This document shows, one piece after another, positions 1 to 6,699 of a DNA stretch of 13,021 bases (its first letter is position 1; each line of letters starts with the position of its first letter). This DNA comes from an uncultured Clostridium sp. Lineage in GTDB: Bacteria > Bacillota > Clostridia > Lachnospirales > Lachnospiraceae. The DNA is taken from the NCBI GenBank assembly GCA_900553925.1, contig USFH01000049.1:1-13021 (forward strand), given 5' to 3'. The notes beneath the pieces were generated by a model, which was not told the DNA's origin, made no database searches, and saw only the letters and a program-made list of their open reading frames with translations. The position numbers and the translations under genes were made by a program.

Positions 1-12
1 TCGGAGGGGGTC

Positions 13-174
13 TTAGTAACAGTCTGTACTGTTACTTGAATTATTTTTCTGGCTGTTCTTCTGACTATTCTTCATCTTGCTGTTGGAAGCAGTTTCCTTA
101 TTGGACTGATTGCTTCCTGTATAATTTGTCTGCTTGTTCTTCTGCTCGTCTGACTGATAATTCTTTCCTGCCAT
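13..174 (-). CDS. Small low-complexity hydrophilic protein, unknown function
   Basis: This 53-residue protein is built almost entirely of Lys, Asn, Gln, Ser and Thr, with repeated K-N-S-Q-K blocks near the C-terminus and a final Asp-Cys-Tyr. It has no membrane segment, no signal peptide and no recognisable domain. I chose the ATG at 172-174 because AAGGAG lies 7-8 bases before it; the in-frame ATG 24 bases further upstream has no such site. Short Asn/Gln/Lys-rich proteins of this kind occur in spore formers, but the sequence lacks the motifs of alpha/beta-type small acid-soluble spore proteins and I do not recognise a gamma-type repeat. It is transcribed away from the repeat block at 279-609. 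A real gene is likely because of the good ribosome binding site and biased composition; the function is unknown. Confidence 0.6.
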   Translation of the reverse strand: MAGKNYQSDEQKNKQTNYTGSNQSNKETASNSKMKNSQKNSQKNNSSNSTDCY

Positions 175-278
175 AACTGATCTCCTTTTTGTTCGCAAGT
201 TCCCTTGCCCTTGTAATTTGTTACATAGAGAAGTATACCCAGCCCACAGAATTTCATTCAGCCAAAATCAAAAAATTC

Positions 279-502
279 ATAAACGCAAGGCAAACACAGT
301 TCCACGAATTGCAATCCCTATCACAAACACAGGATTGCATCTACGCAAACGTAAATCGGGTTGTGGATAATATTGATTTAATCGCAGACCATTGGAGCAT
401 AAATACAAGACAAGCATAGTTTCACGAATTGCTATAAGCAATTTGCCAATAACACAAACGGGCATTGTGCTGTATTATAATTCTTACGCAGACCATTGGA
501 AC
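279..502. repeat. Two degenerate tandem repeat units (120 and 104 bp)
   Basis: Unit 1 (279-398) and unit 2 (399-502) abut head to tail. Their first 34 bases (279-312 and 399-432) differ at only six positions, and all six are transitions. Their last 16 bases (383-398 and 487-502) differ at one position. The middles have diverged and differ in length. Each middle can form a small hairpin: GCAATCC/GGATTGC at 311-338 in unit 1, and AATTGC/GCAATT at 427-443 in unit 2. Reading either strand as protein also shows the repeat, but no reading frame there has a ribosome binding site. The units are therefore treated as non-coding repeats. Confidence 0.75.
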
Positions 503-609
503 ACGCTGGTACTTAATAAGCGACAACTTGTTGGCGCGAATTTAGTACCACTGCGTGTGGAAGTGAGCGAGAGCGCGTCTGCTAAGAATATAATACAGTA
601 CAATGCCCG
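459..609. repeat. Long imperfect palindrome behind pdaA
   Basis: The outer arms at 459-493 and about 576-609 are near-perfect inverted copies (CGGGCATTGT at the left end, ACAATGCCCG at the right, with matching A/T-rich interiors). An inner pair, GGTACT at 508-513 and AGTACC at 544-549, and a central CAAC-TT-GTTG at 524-533 continue the same symmetry, so the element could fold as one long hairpin. The left arm overlaps tandem unit 2. The right end lies 15 bases beyond the pdaA stop, so the hairpin would sit in the pdaA 3' untranslated region. It lacks a clean T-run and is not a textbook terminator. A miniature palindromic mobile element is an alternative. Confidence 0.75.
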
Positions 610-624
610 GAGTCATTACCAAGA

Positions 625-1683
625 TTATTGCAATTCATTCAAACTTGCAAACCGATACCCCTCTGCCTTCAGGTTTGCAATCACCTTTTCCAGCGCCCCA
701 GCATTCGATGACGATACGTTGTGCATCAGAATGATTGCCCCGCTGTGATGATATTTATTGAAATGGTCGATTACGAAATCAACCCCCGGCTGGTTGTTCA
801 CATCGAAATCCATATATGCCATGCTCCAAAAAATAGTTTTGAAACCAAGATCCTGGGTGATTGCCAGTGTCCGTGCGCTGTACTCGCCGCATGGCGGCCT
901 TAAGTACGGGTCCATCGCATATCCCGTTGCCTCTTTCATATAATCCGCGCATCCATTGACTTCCTGCACAATCTCCTCATAGGACTTATCCGGCATGCAT
1001 ATATGGTAGATGGTATGATTCCCCACCTGGTGTCCTTCCTCTTTCATTCGTTTCACAAGATCCACATTATCCCGGATGTATGTCTGCGTCACGAAAAAGC
1101 ACGCCGGAACATCTTCCTTTTTGAGGATGTCGAGCATCTGCCCGGTATATCCATTCTCATACCCGCAATCAAAGGTGAGGTATAAAACTTTCTCGTTTTG
1201 GGAAGAAGCATCCGAATCCAGGTAATACCCATCGTATTCCGCGATATCGATCGTGTCATCACACCCGCTTGGCCCGTGGTTCATATCCCTCCGGAACCAC
1301 CAGGAAAGCTTGGTGTTATCAAGGCCTTGATAAGCCTCCCTTTCTTTCAAATGATTTTCAATCGGGTATGTCTGATACCTGCAGAAAACCTTCCTGCACT
1401 TGTCAAACATACTTTGAATCGGATGCGCTCCATCCTCCTGCTCCGCATATCCTTCGGTTGTACCAGTCAACCCATCTTCCACATCACTCGTCGGATTCCC
1501 GGATGTATCCACTTGCTCCGATTCACTACCATCCGCCTCCCCCGCGGACGCTCCATATGTAACACTGCTAAAACCACCAACTGCCAGACAGATCAGAAGC
1601 CCTGCAAGGCAAACCACTCCCTTCCATTTCCCAATAAAACGCGATTGATGCTCTGTTTCATTTCCTACACGATAATTTCTCAT
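625..1683 (-). CDS. pdaA: PdaA-like polysaccharide deacetylase (NodB fold), spore cortex
   Basis: This is a 352-residue secreted or membrane-anchored carbohydrate esterase 4 enzyme. Residues about 21-44 form a hydrophobic N-terminal signal or anchor, followed by an acidic Gly/Ser/Glu linker to about residue 90. The NodB domain runs from about 166 to the end. Motifs in order are TFDCGYENG (170-178), the metal-binding NHTIYH (222-227), RPPCGEYS (262-269), Trp286 and LMH (319-321). The DxGYENGYT stretch is typical of PdaA, which removes acetyl groups from N-acetylmuramic acid during muramic delta-lactam formation in spore cortex. Position 173 is Cys where most NodB enzymes have a second Asp and B. 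subtilis PdaA has Asn. The start ATG shares four bases (ATGA) with the stop of the upstream membrane protein, implying translational coupling. The family call is firm; the exact substrate is inferred. Confidence 0.85.
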   Translation of the reverse strand: MRNYRVGNETEHQSRFIGKWKGVVCLAGLLICLAVGGFSSVTYGASAGEADGSESEQVDTSGNPTSDVEDGLTGTTEGYAEQEDGAHPIQSMFDKCRKVFCRYQTYPIENHLKEREAYQGLDNTKLSWWFRRDMNHGPSGCDDTIDIAEYDGYYLDSDASSQNEKVLYLTFDCGYENGYTGQMLDILKKEDVPACFFVTQTYIRDNVDLVKRMKEEGHQVGNHTIYHICMPDKSYEEIVQEVNGCADYMKEATGYAMDPYLRPPCGEYSARTLAITQDLGFKTIFWSMAYMDFDVNNQPGVDFVIDHFNKYHHSGAIILMHNVSSSNAGALEKVIANLKAEGYRFASLNELQ

Positions 1684-2396
1684 CCAGAAAAAAATTGTTC
1701 CAGAAAGCGGTTCAGCGTCTCCTCGCTCGCTGCACTCTCTTTGTCCGGTACCGGATCCGAAGCGGCCTTTCCGTCATCCGTTCCCTCTCCGGATGGCTCT
1801 GCCGGTTCCTTCGGCGCTTCGTCTTCCTTCCCGGTCCGGGCTGCCACCTTCTTAATTGCAAATGGCTCCACACGTGCCCGCGGTTCCTCCCGCGGTTTTG
1901 GGATGCGCTCCAGATATCCCCGGATATTCGCTTTCAGGATTTCCACCTTATTATTTATTACCAATATATGATCAAGCACGAGTAAACATGCACAAACCAG
2001 AATACTGTTCGCTAAGAAGAATTGCATGTCCGGGCTGCCTCTCCAGCTCGGATCATAATAAAGATATGCCCCCGCCATTGTGCCACATACCACAAGCGAC
2101 AACACCGTGCCGCTCCGGTTCCAGAATTCCATCGGCCGCGTCAAAAACCGGAGCCCGCGCACGAAGCTTTCTGCATACGCCTCCTCGTCCCCTCCGCACA
2201 GGCCGAAGCTCTTCTTATTCTCATATTTCTTGCACATATTCCGAAGCTTTTTCCGCTTTGTGTCTCCAAGGTCCCCAGATGCCCGTACCATTCCCCGTAT
2301 ATACGCATTCGCAAAAAATTTCAGGAGTACTCCCAACACCCCCAGTCCCCACAATATGTAGACTCCGGTTGACATCCCCATGATTCGTTCCAGCAT
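1680..2396 (-). CDS. Three-helix membrane protein of unknown function, coupled to pdaA
   Basis: This 238-residue protein has hydrophobic segments at about 11-28, 95-113 and 127-147. A basic Lys/Arg/Cys-containing loop lies between the first two helices. The cytoplasmic-looking tail from about 165 is rich in Pro, Glu, Asp and Lys and closes with a short amphipathic stretch (LNRFLEQFFSG). I do not recognise a named domain. The ATG at 2394-2396 is preceded by GGAGGG with about 7-base spacing. Its TGA overlaps the ATG of the PdaA-like enzyme, so the two proteins are made from one transcript and probably in proportion. Context suggests a partner in cell-wall or spore-envelope work, but that is inference only. 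Confidence 0.8.
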   Translation of the reverse strand: MLERIMGMSTGVYILWGLGVLGVLLKFFANAYIRGMVRASGDLGDTKRKKLRNMCKKYENKKSFGLCGGDEEAYAESFVRGLRFLTRPMEFWNRSGTVLSLVVCGTMAGAYLYYDPSWRGSPDMQFFLANSILVCACLLVLDHILVINNKVEILKANIRGYLERIPKPREEPRARVEPFAIKKVAARTGKEDEAPKEPAEPSGEGTDDGKAASDPVPDKESAASEETLNRFLEQFFSG

Positions 2397-2524
2397 ACAA
2401 CAATCCCTCCATTGATTTTGACAAACTCTTTGCCCATTTGCAGCACGGAGCTTTCAAAATTTCACACGCGGAAATCCATCCTTCTCCTGTGAACGTTTTG
2501 TCTTCCCCTCACTGTTTATCCGCG

Positions 2525-2554
2525 ATTATAGAGAAGGTGAACTTCAGAAATCAA
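2525..2554 (-). promoter_or_regulatory. Promoter for the membrane protein-pdaA operon
   Basis: On the minus strand TTGATT (2549-2554) and a perfect TATAAT (2525-2530) are separated by 18 bases. Transcription would start near 2518, giving a leader of about 120 bases before the start at 2396. Confidence 0.55.
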
Positions 2555-2602
2555 CCCCTGTTCGGTCGTAAAAATCTCTGCAAATATGACAGAAAATATA
2601 GG

Positions 2603-2631
2603 TTTAAGGAACGTTATATTTATGCTATAAT
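2603..2631 (+). promoter_or_regulatory. Extended -10 promoter for the TSCPD-murG operon
   Basis: TGCTATAAT (2623-2631) is a perfect extended -10 element. The -35 region, TTTAAG at 2603-2608 with 17-base spacing, is weak, as is common with extended -10 promoters. The start would fall near 2638, about 40 bases before the TSCPD start codon. It is divergent from the promoter at 2525-2554. Confidence 0.6.
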
Positions 2632-2677
2632 AGGGAAGATTAATTATATTGTTACACATGAGAAAGGATGATATACC

Positions 2678-2920
2678 ATGACATATAAGACGAAAGGAAC
2701 CTGTTCCCAGATGATAGAATTTGAAGTTACAGACGGCAAAGTGCACAACGTGAAGTTTACAGGCGGCTGTAACGGTAACTTGAAGGGCATCGGCCAGCTT
2801 GTGGAGGGCATGGACGCGGAGGAAGTTATCAAACGGCTGGAAGGCACAACGTGCGGATTCAAGAATACTTCCTGTCCGGATCAGCTTGCACAGGCATTAA
2901 AGCAGGCACTTCACGCATAG
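2678..2920 (+). CDS. TSCPD-domain protein (TIGR03905-like)
   Basis: This 80-residue cytoplasmic protein contains the signature TSCPDQLA at 64-71 and four conserved-looking cysteines at positions 9, 31, 59 and 66. They are set in the pattern known from small TSCPD proteins and from the C-terminal region of B12-dependent ribonucleotide reductases. The cysteines could bind a metal or form disulfides, but the role of the stand-alone family is not established. Its length matches the family and the N-terminus starts in the fold (MTYKTKGTCS). AAAGGATG precedes the ATG. It is the first gene of a likely two-gene unit, ending 32 bases before murG. A functional link between the two is not evident. Confidence 0.85.
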   Translation: MTYKTKGTCSQMIEFEVTDGKVHNVKFTGGCNGNLKGIGQLVEGMDAEEVIKRLEGTTCGFKNTSCPDQLAQALKQALHA

Positions 2921-2952
2921 GTTAAAGGTAGAAGCAGGAGGATTAACCATTC

Positions 2953-4020
2953 ATGAAGCGTATTATATTAACCGGCGGCGGAACCGCTGGTCATGTAACA
3001 CCCAATATGGCACTCGTTCCAACCCTGAAGGAGCGCGGATATGATATTCAGTATATCGGCTCCTATGATGGAATGGAGAAAAAACTGATTGAAGATATGG
3101 GCATTCCCTATCACGGAATTGCAACCGGAAAGCTGCGCCGCTATTTTGACCTGCGGAATTTTTCCGATCCATTCCGCGTAATCAAAGGCTTCAACGAAGC
3201 GAAGAAACTGATGAAGGATATAAAGCCGGATGTTGTATTTTCCAAGGGTGGTTTTGTATCTGTTCCCGTTGTCCTCGCCGCAAGCGCGAAGAAGATTCCA
3301 TGTGTCATTCACGAATCGGATATGACGCCGGGACTCGCCAACAAGATCAGTATTCCGAAAGCGTCCAAGGTCTGCTGCAACTTCCCTGAGACATTAGAGG
3401 CACTCCCAGCCGGGAAAGCCGTTGTCACGGGTACACCGATCCGTCAGGAGCTCTTCGCCGGTGATGCTGTAAAAGCGATGACCTTCTGTGGATTTACGGA
3501 AATGCGCCCGACGCTTCTCGTAATCGGAGGAAGCTCCGGAAGTGTCCGCGTAAACGAAGCCATCCGCGCATGTCTTCCGGAATTAACGAAGAAATACAAC
3601 ATCATTCATCTCTGCGGAAAAGGTAATATCGACGAGAGCTACATCGGAACCGAGCACTATGTACAGTTTGACTATATCAAGCAGGAGCTTGCCGACTTAC
3701 TTGCATTAGCAGACATTGTTGTCTCCCGTGCCGGAGCGAATGCAATCTGTGAACTTTTAGCACTCCGCAAGCCAAGTGTTCTGATTCCGCTATCACTTGC
3801 CGCAAGCCGTGGTGACCAGATCTTAAATGCGCAATCCTTCGAGAAACATGGTTACGCAAAGATGCTGCAGGAAGAAAACTTGTCGAACGACACATTACTT
3901 GCAGCAATTGGCGAAGTCTACAACAACCATGATCATTACATCAAGGCAATGGAGCTTTCTACCAAGTCCGATGCCATCACGATGATCTGCGATATGCTCG
4001 ACGAATTAGCCGGCAAATAA
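2953..4020 (+). CDS. murG: MurG, UDP-GlcNAc:lipid I N-acetylglucosaminyltransferase
   Basis: This 355-residue GT28-family glycosyltransferase converts lipid I to lipid II on the inner face of the membrane, the last cytoplasmic step of peptidoglycan precursor synthesis. The N-terminal glycine-rich loop GGGTAGHVTP (8-17) contacts the lipid diphosphate. IHESD lies at 119-123. The second glycine loop GGSSGS is at 192-197, and the UDP-sugar region SRAGANAICELLALRKP is at 258-274. It is followed by ASRGDQ (284-289), the clostridial form of the usual AADNHQ-like stretch. AGGAGG at 2936-2941 precedes the ATG with 11-base spacing. The gene is not in a division and cell-wall cluster here; its only operon partner is the TSCPD gene. 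Whether it is the sole murG of the genome or a second copy cannot be told from this window. Confidence 0.92.
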   Translation: MKRIILTGGGTAGHVTPNMALVPTLKERGYDIQYIGSYDGMEKKLIEDMGIPYHGIATGKLRRYFDLRNFSDPFRVIKGFNEAKKLMKDIKPDVVFSKGGFVSVPVVLAASAKKIPCVIHESDMTPGLANKISIPKASKVCCNFPETLEALPAGKAVVTGTPIRQELFAGDAVKAMTFCGFTEMRPTLLVIGGSSGSVRVNEAIRACLPELTKKYNIIHLCGKGNIDESYIGTEHYVQFDYIKQELADLLALADIVVSRAGANAICELLALRKPSVLIPLSLAASRGDQILNAQSFEKHGYAKMLQEENLSNDTLLAAIGEVYNNHDHYIKAMELSTKSDAITMICDMLDELAGK

Positions 4021-4029
4021 AATCAAAAA

Positions 4030-4079
4030 CCCCTGAACATCTTCTCTGATCTGCCATAACCAGACAGGATGTTCAGGGG
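4030..4079. terminator. Bidirectional terminator between murG and the flippase gene
   Basis: A perfect 12-bp stem pairs CCCCTGAACATC (4030-4041) with GATGTTCAGGGG (4068-4079) around a 26-base loop. On the plus strand it is followed by ATTTATTTT, and on the minus strand by a TTTTTGATTTT run. It can therefore end transcription of both convergent genes. Confidence 0.9.
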
Positions 4080-4098
4080 ATTTATTTTCTCCCATTTC

Positions 4099-5553
4099 TT
4101 ATACAGGTGTTCTTGAGAACCGCTCTTTCATCTTCTCGATTCCATCCAACACCAATGGATTCCGGAACAATATCATAATCAGGAAATACCCGGCCGCACC
4201 GCCCACTACGGTCAGTGCAATTGTCACAAGATCCGAAGTGATCTTCGCCTTACACAATTCAAATACCGCTACGATCGGAATGCATGCAATCACACTCTGT
4301 ATCACCTGCTTTCCCAACCGCGTCACAGGATACATATGCCGTCCTTTGATGCTCGCATATAGGAAAATTGCACATTCTGCCAGCACCGTACTTACCGCCG
4401 CTCCGAACTTTCCGAGAAGTGGTATCGTGACCGCATTCAGGCAGATGTTCGTGATTGCCCCGATCACAACACCGGTCGATGCCCACCGATCCTTCCGGTG
4501 TACGATGAACAACTGGTTGATCAGGAATCCATTAAACGTTGCTACAATGACGTTCAACATTAACACCTGCATCGTTGTCGTGACATCAAGGTATTTACTT
4601 CCCGCGAACAAATGCAGCACCTGTCTGCTCAGACAGAACATGCCAATCGCCATCGGAATATTGAACAGCAGAATCAACCGCGCCGTCAGGTCATTCAGCT
4701 TCTCCGCCTGCTCCTCATCGCGCTCCATCATATATGCCACGCGCGGTCGGATCACCGCATTTAACGCACCAAAAAAGGATGTCAAAACCGATGCAATCTT
4801 GATTGCCGCCGCATACAAGCCAACCTCACCATCATCCCCTGTGATATACCCTAGCATGGAACGATCCATGACGAGATACACCGACGATGCGACATCAAGC
4901 AGAAAGATATAGGACATCGGTTTTATGTGCTGCCACAATTCCCTGCTTATATGGAAATGAAACGTCACATACTTTCTTGCACGAATGAAATTCATGATAT
5001 TGGAACCGACACTGGAGATTACCATCGTCAGTGCGTAAATCATGTAATCATCCTCTGACTTGACACACGTAAACAGCATAACCACCGACACAATCTGGAA
5101 GAAGAACGACCGTATCGTAATATACTGATACTCCTCATAAATATTATACAGCCACTCAACACCAATCGTCGACAGGATAATTGTTGTTGAGAACAACAGC
5201 ATCAATGTCCGGTATCCCGCAAGCTTGGGTAACGCAAGTGCAGCAAAAAAAAGTGCATAGGCAATTGCAGAAGTAATCAGGTTGATTGACAACATATCGC
5301 TCGCGAAGTCATCCATCTTCTTTCGGTCATCCCGGATACGTGCACCTTCACGGATTGCATAACCACCAATCCCAAACGCCTGCAGTAATGTGAAATACGT
5401 CATGTTCGCCTGCGCATAATCAACCTTTCCGAGCGCTTCCGGTCCTAAGACTCTGGAAGAATACGGAAATGTAATGAGCGGTATAATCACCCCCATCATC
5501 GTACGCATCATATTAAATATGAAATTCACACCTAACGATCGTTTCTTTTCCAA
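4099..5553 (-). CDS. Polysaccharide/oligosaccharide flippase, Wzx/PST family (MOP superfamily)
   Basis: This 484-residue integral membrane protein has about 12-14 hydrophobic segments spread over its length. It opens with the typical N-terminal pattern of the polysaccharide-exporter family (NFIFNMMRTMMGVIIPLITFPYSSRVLGPEALGKVDYAQ). Such proteins flip undecaprenyl-linked sugars across the cytoplasmic membrane for capsule, teichoic acid or exopolysaccharide synthesis. The start is a TTG at 5551-5553 with AAAGGA 9 bases upstream; the next in-frame Met lies at residue 15, inside the first conserved block, so the TTG start is preferred. No glycosyltransferases or polymerase flank it, so the substrate is unknown. 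A terminator lies between it and the upstream HD gene, yet no clear promoter is visible in the 38-base gap. It may depend on read-through. Confidence 0.85.
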   Translation of the reverse strand: MEKKRSLGVNFIFNMMRTMMGVIIPLITFPYSSRVLGPEALGKVDYAQANMTYFTLLQAFGIGGYAIREGARIRDDRKKMDDFASDMLSINLITSAIAYALFFAALALPKLAGYRTLMLLFSTTIILSTIGVEWLYNIYEEYQYITIRSFFFQIVSVVMLFTCVKSEDDYMIYALTMVISSVGSNIMNFIRARKYVTFHFHISRELWQHIKPMSYIFLLDVASSVYLVMDRSMLGYITGDDGEVGLYAAAIKIASVLTSFFGALNAVIRPRVAYMMERDEEQAEKLNDLTARLILLFNIPMAIGMFCLSRQVLHLFAGSKYLDVTTTMQVLMLNVIVATFNGFLINQLFIVHRKDRWASTGVVIGAITNICLNAVTIPLLGKFGAAVSTVLAECAIFLYASIKGRHMYPVTRLGKQVIQSVIACIPIVAVFELCKAKITSDLVTIALTVVGGAAGYFLIMILFRNPLVLDGIEKMKERFSRTPV

Positions 5554-5584
5554 CTTGATAGTTCCTTTATCATTAACCTCTTCT

Positions 5585-5618
5585 AAAAAATAAAGCTGTC
5601 ACAAAACGTAACAGCTTT
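5585..5618 (-). terminator. Terminator after the HD-domain gene
   Basis: On the minus strand AAAGCTGTTAC (5608-5618) pairs with GTGACAGCTTT (5592-5602) over 11 bases, with one G-U wobble and a 5-base loop. After one A comes a run of six T (5585-5590). The wobble is a mismatch on the plus strand, so the hairpin is better formed in minus-strand RNA. Confidence 0.85.
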
Positions 5619-5620
5619 TT

Positions 5621-6217
5621 CTAAAATAATTCCTTTTCCAACTGGAAGATGAAACTGTCAAGCAGCTGCATACGCTTCGTATATTCTGCTCTGGCTGCAT
5701 CTGTCTTGCATCTTCGAATCTTCGGTTTATTGTTCCTATAATAATTCTTAATCCGGTAATAGGCTTTCTTGTAGCTTGCCTCATCCTCACACGCCGTCGC
5801 CATCGAATCCCACAACACACTGATTGCACCAACTTCATCCAGCAGATCGGCATCCATCACAATCTTACATTCCAACGACAAATCAGCATCTGAATCCTTG
5901 TCCTCGTGGATCATAATAATCTCTCCCACACGTCGGATTGTCTCCGGATCAATACCCAGGCTATCCATGTATTCCACTGCAAGCTCCGCACCGACCTCAC
6001 CATGTGGGCGTTCATCATCCCATCCGATATCATGAAGCAACGCTGCAAGTACGATCACATCCAGATCTCCGCCAAGTTTGGACTGCAGCTTGATTGCCCA
6101 GCGATACACGCGCATCGTATGTTCAAACCGGCTGCGGAATGAATAATTCGAAGGCCTGCCGTTCTCAGAAGTCATCTTCTTCACATATTCAATTACTTCT
6201 GCATAATTTACACTCAT
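5621..6217 (-). CDS. HD-domain protein (predicted metal-dependent phosphohydrolase)
   Basis: From the ATG at 6215-6217 the protein has 198 residues. It carries the HD-superfamily metal site: His33 in FEHTMRVY, the His62-Asp63 pair in ALLHDIGWDD, His104 in IIMIHEDKD, and Asp122/Asp124 in KIVMDADLLDE. This arrangement is typical of small HD hydrolases acting on phosphorylated nucleotides or related compounds. The substrate cannot be assigned, and it lacks extra signalling domains such as RelA or GGDEF. The start is uncertain. The frame stays open to a TTG at 6302-6304, which would add 29 residues without HD similarity, and neither start has a strong ribosome binding site; GGGTGG lies 13 bases before the chosen ATG. 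The gene follows the SRP RNA and ends in a good terminator. Confidence 0.8.
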   Translation of the reverse strand: MSVNYAEVIEYVKKMTSENGRPSNYSFRSRFEHTMRVYRWAIKLQSKLGGDLDVIVLAALLHDIGWDDERPHGEVGAELAVEYMDSLGIDPETIRRVGEIIMIHEDKDSDADLSLECKIVMDADLLDEVGAISVLWDSMATACEDEASYKKAYYRIKNYYRNNKPKIRRCKTDAARAEYTKRMQLLDSFIFQLEKELF

Positions 6218-6332
6218 GCCGTTGTTTTTGCCACCCGATTCTTTTGTTCTTCCCCAGGTTAGGTATCCTTTACCTATCTCAAATGATACCATTTTTTTAC
6301 CCAAAATACCACATGTAATTTATATTTTTTAA

Positions 6333-6595
6333 CCGTGCGGCTGGTGTTGTGAAGCTCTCATGAGCGTTACCCCGGCAGTTAACTCAGTCCAGGCTGCCTC
6401 GCGGCGCACAGGAGGTTCTACTTAGTGCTGCTTCGTTCCCGACCTGACACGGTTCATAGATTCCTGTCGCGCAAGACCCGGACATCAACGCCACTTACCG
6501 GGGGCAGCCTCACAAGGAGACAACCCGAAACCAGCCATCACCCCCTCTGTAGCGGATTGAGGGTACAGGGCACCGCTATCTCCCCGGCTGCACGG
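6333..6595 (-). ncRNA. ffs: Large bacterial signal recognition particle RNA (scRNA, 6S/4.5S type)
   Basis: The minus strand carries about 263 bases with both diagnostic parts of the Gram-positive large SRP RNA. Near the 5' end, GGTGCCCTGTACCC and AATCCGCTA form the Alu-domain loops. Further on, GTGTCAGGTCGGGAACGAAG and the following CAGCAC are the conserved S-domain apical loop that binds Ffh. The ends pair (CCGTGC at 6590-6595 with GCACGG at 6333-6338), which sets the approximate boundaries. The RNA acts in co-translational targeting of membrane and secreted proteins. In B. subtilis the RNA is made as a longer precursor and trimmed by RNase III; a strong promoter about 70 bases upstream fits this. 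The tadA-SRP RNA order is common in Firmicutes, where dnaX often follows, but here an HD gene does. Confidence 0.95.
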
Positions 6596-6599
6596 AAAT

Positions 6600-6628
6600 T
6601 TTATAACAAGTCCACGCGTATCTGCCCA
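6600..6628 (-). promoter_or_regulatory. Possible proximal promoter of SRP RNA
   Basis: TGGGCA (6623-6628) and TATAAA (6600-6605) are spaced 17 bases apart and would start transcription almost exactly at the mature 5' end near 6595. The -35 box is only a four-of-six match, so this is a weaker candidate than the distal promoter. Confidence 0.4.
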
Positions 6629-6670
6629 CAGATTGACCTTCAAACAATATTTGTCGGCAGATTCTTTTAC

Positions 6671-6699
6671 AGTATATAGAAATAATTATGTAAAGTCAA
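6671..6699 (-). promoter_or_regulatory. Strong distal promoter of SRP RNA
   Basis: TTGACT (6694-6699) and TATACT (6671-6676) are separated by exactly 17 bases, a near-consensus housekeeping promoter. The -35 box overlaps the tadA stop codon (6696-6698). Transcription would start near 6664 and give a precursor with about 68 extra bases at its 5' end. Confidence 0.75.

Noticed and set aside
277..465. 62-residue minus-strand frame with an internal protein-level repeat
   Set aside because: The protein repeat simply mirrors the DNA tandem repeat at 279-502; both strands are open there and neither has a ribosome binding site.
279..502. Possible CRISPR array
   Set aside because: Only two units are present, the shared ends are imperfect and the spacing differs (120 and 104 bp); no cas gene is nearby.
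1198..1971. 257-residue open frame on the plus strand
   Set aside because: It is antisense to pdaA and the membrane protein gene, with a Ser/Arg/Pro-rich composition typical of a shadow frame.
2221..2457. 78-residue minus-strand frame overlapping the start of the membrane protein gene
   Set aside because: It begins at a TTG without a ribosome binding site and is out of frame with the membrane protein, whose own start is well supported.
4238..4912. 224-residue open frame on the plus strand
   Set aside because: It lies antisense inside the flippase gene and has no recognisable motif or start signal.
6218..6304. 29-residue N-terminal extension of the HD protein from a TTG
   Set aside because: No ribosome binding site precedes the TTG and the extra residues do not belong to the HD domain. 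It is kept only as an alternative start.
6425..6679. 84-residue open frame on the plus strand
   Set aside because: It runs antisense through the SRP RNA, whose conserved loops explain the sequence.
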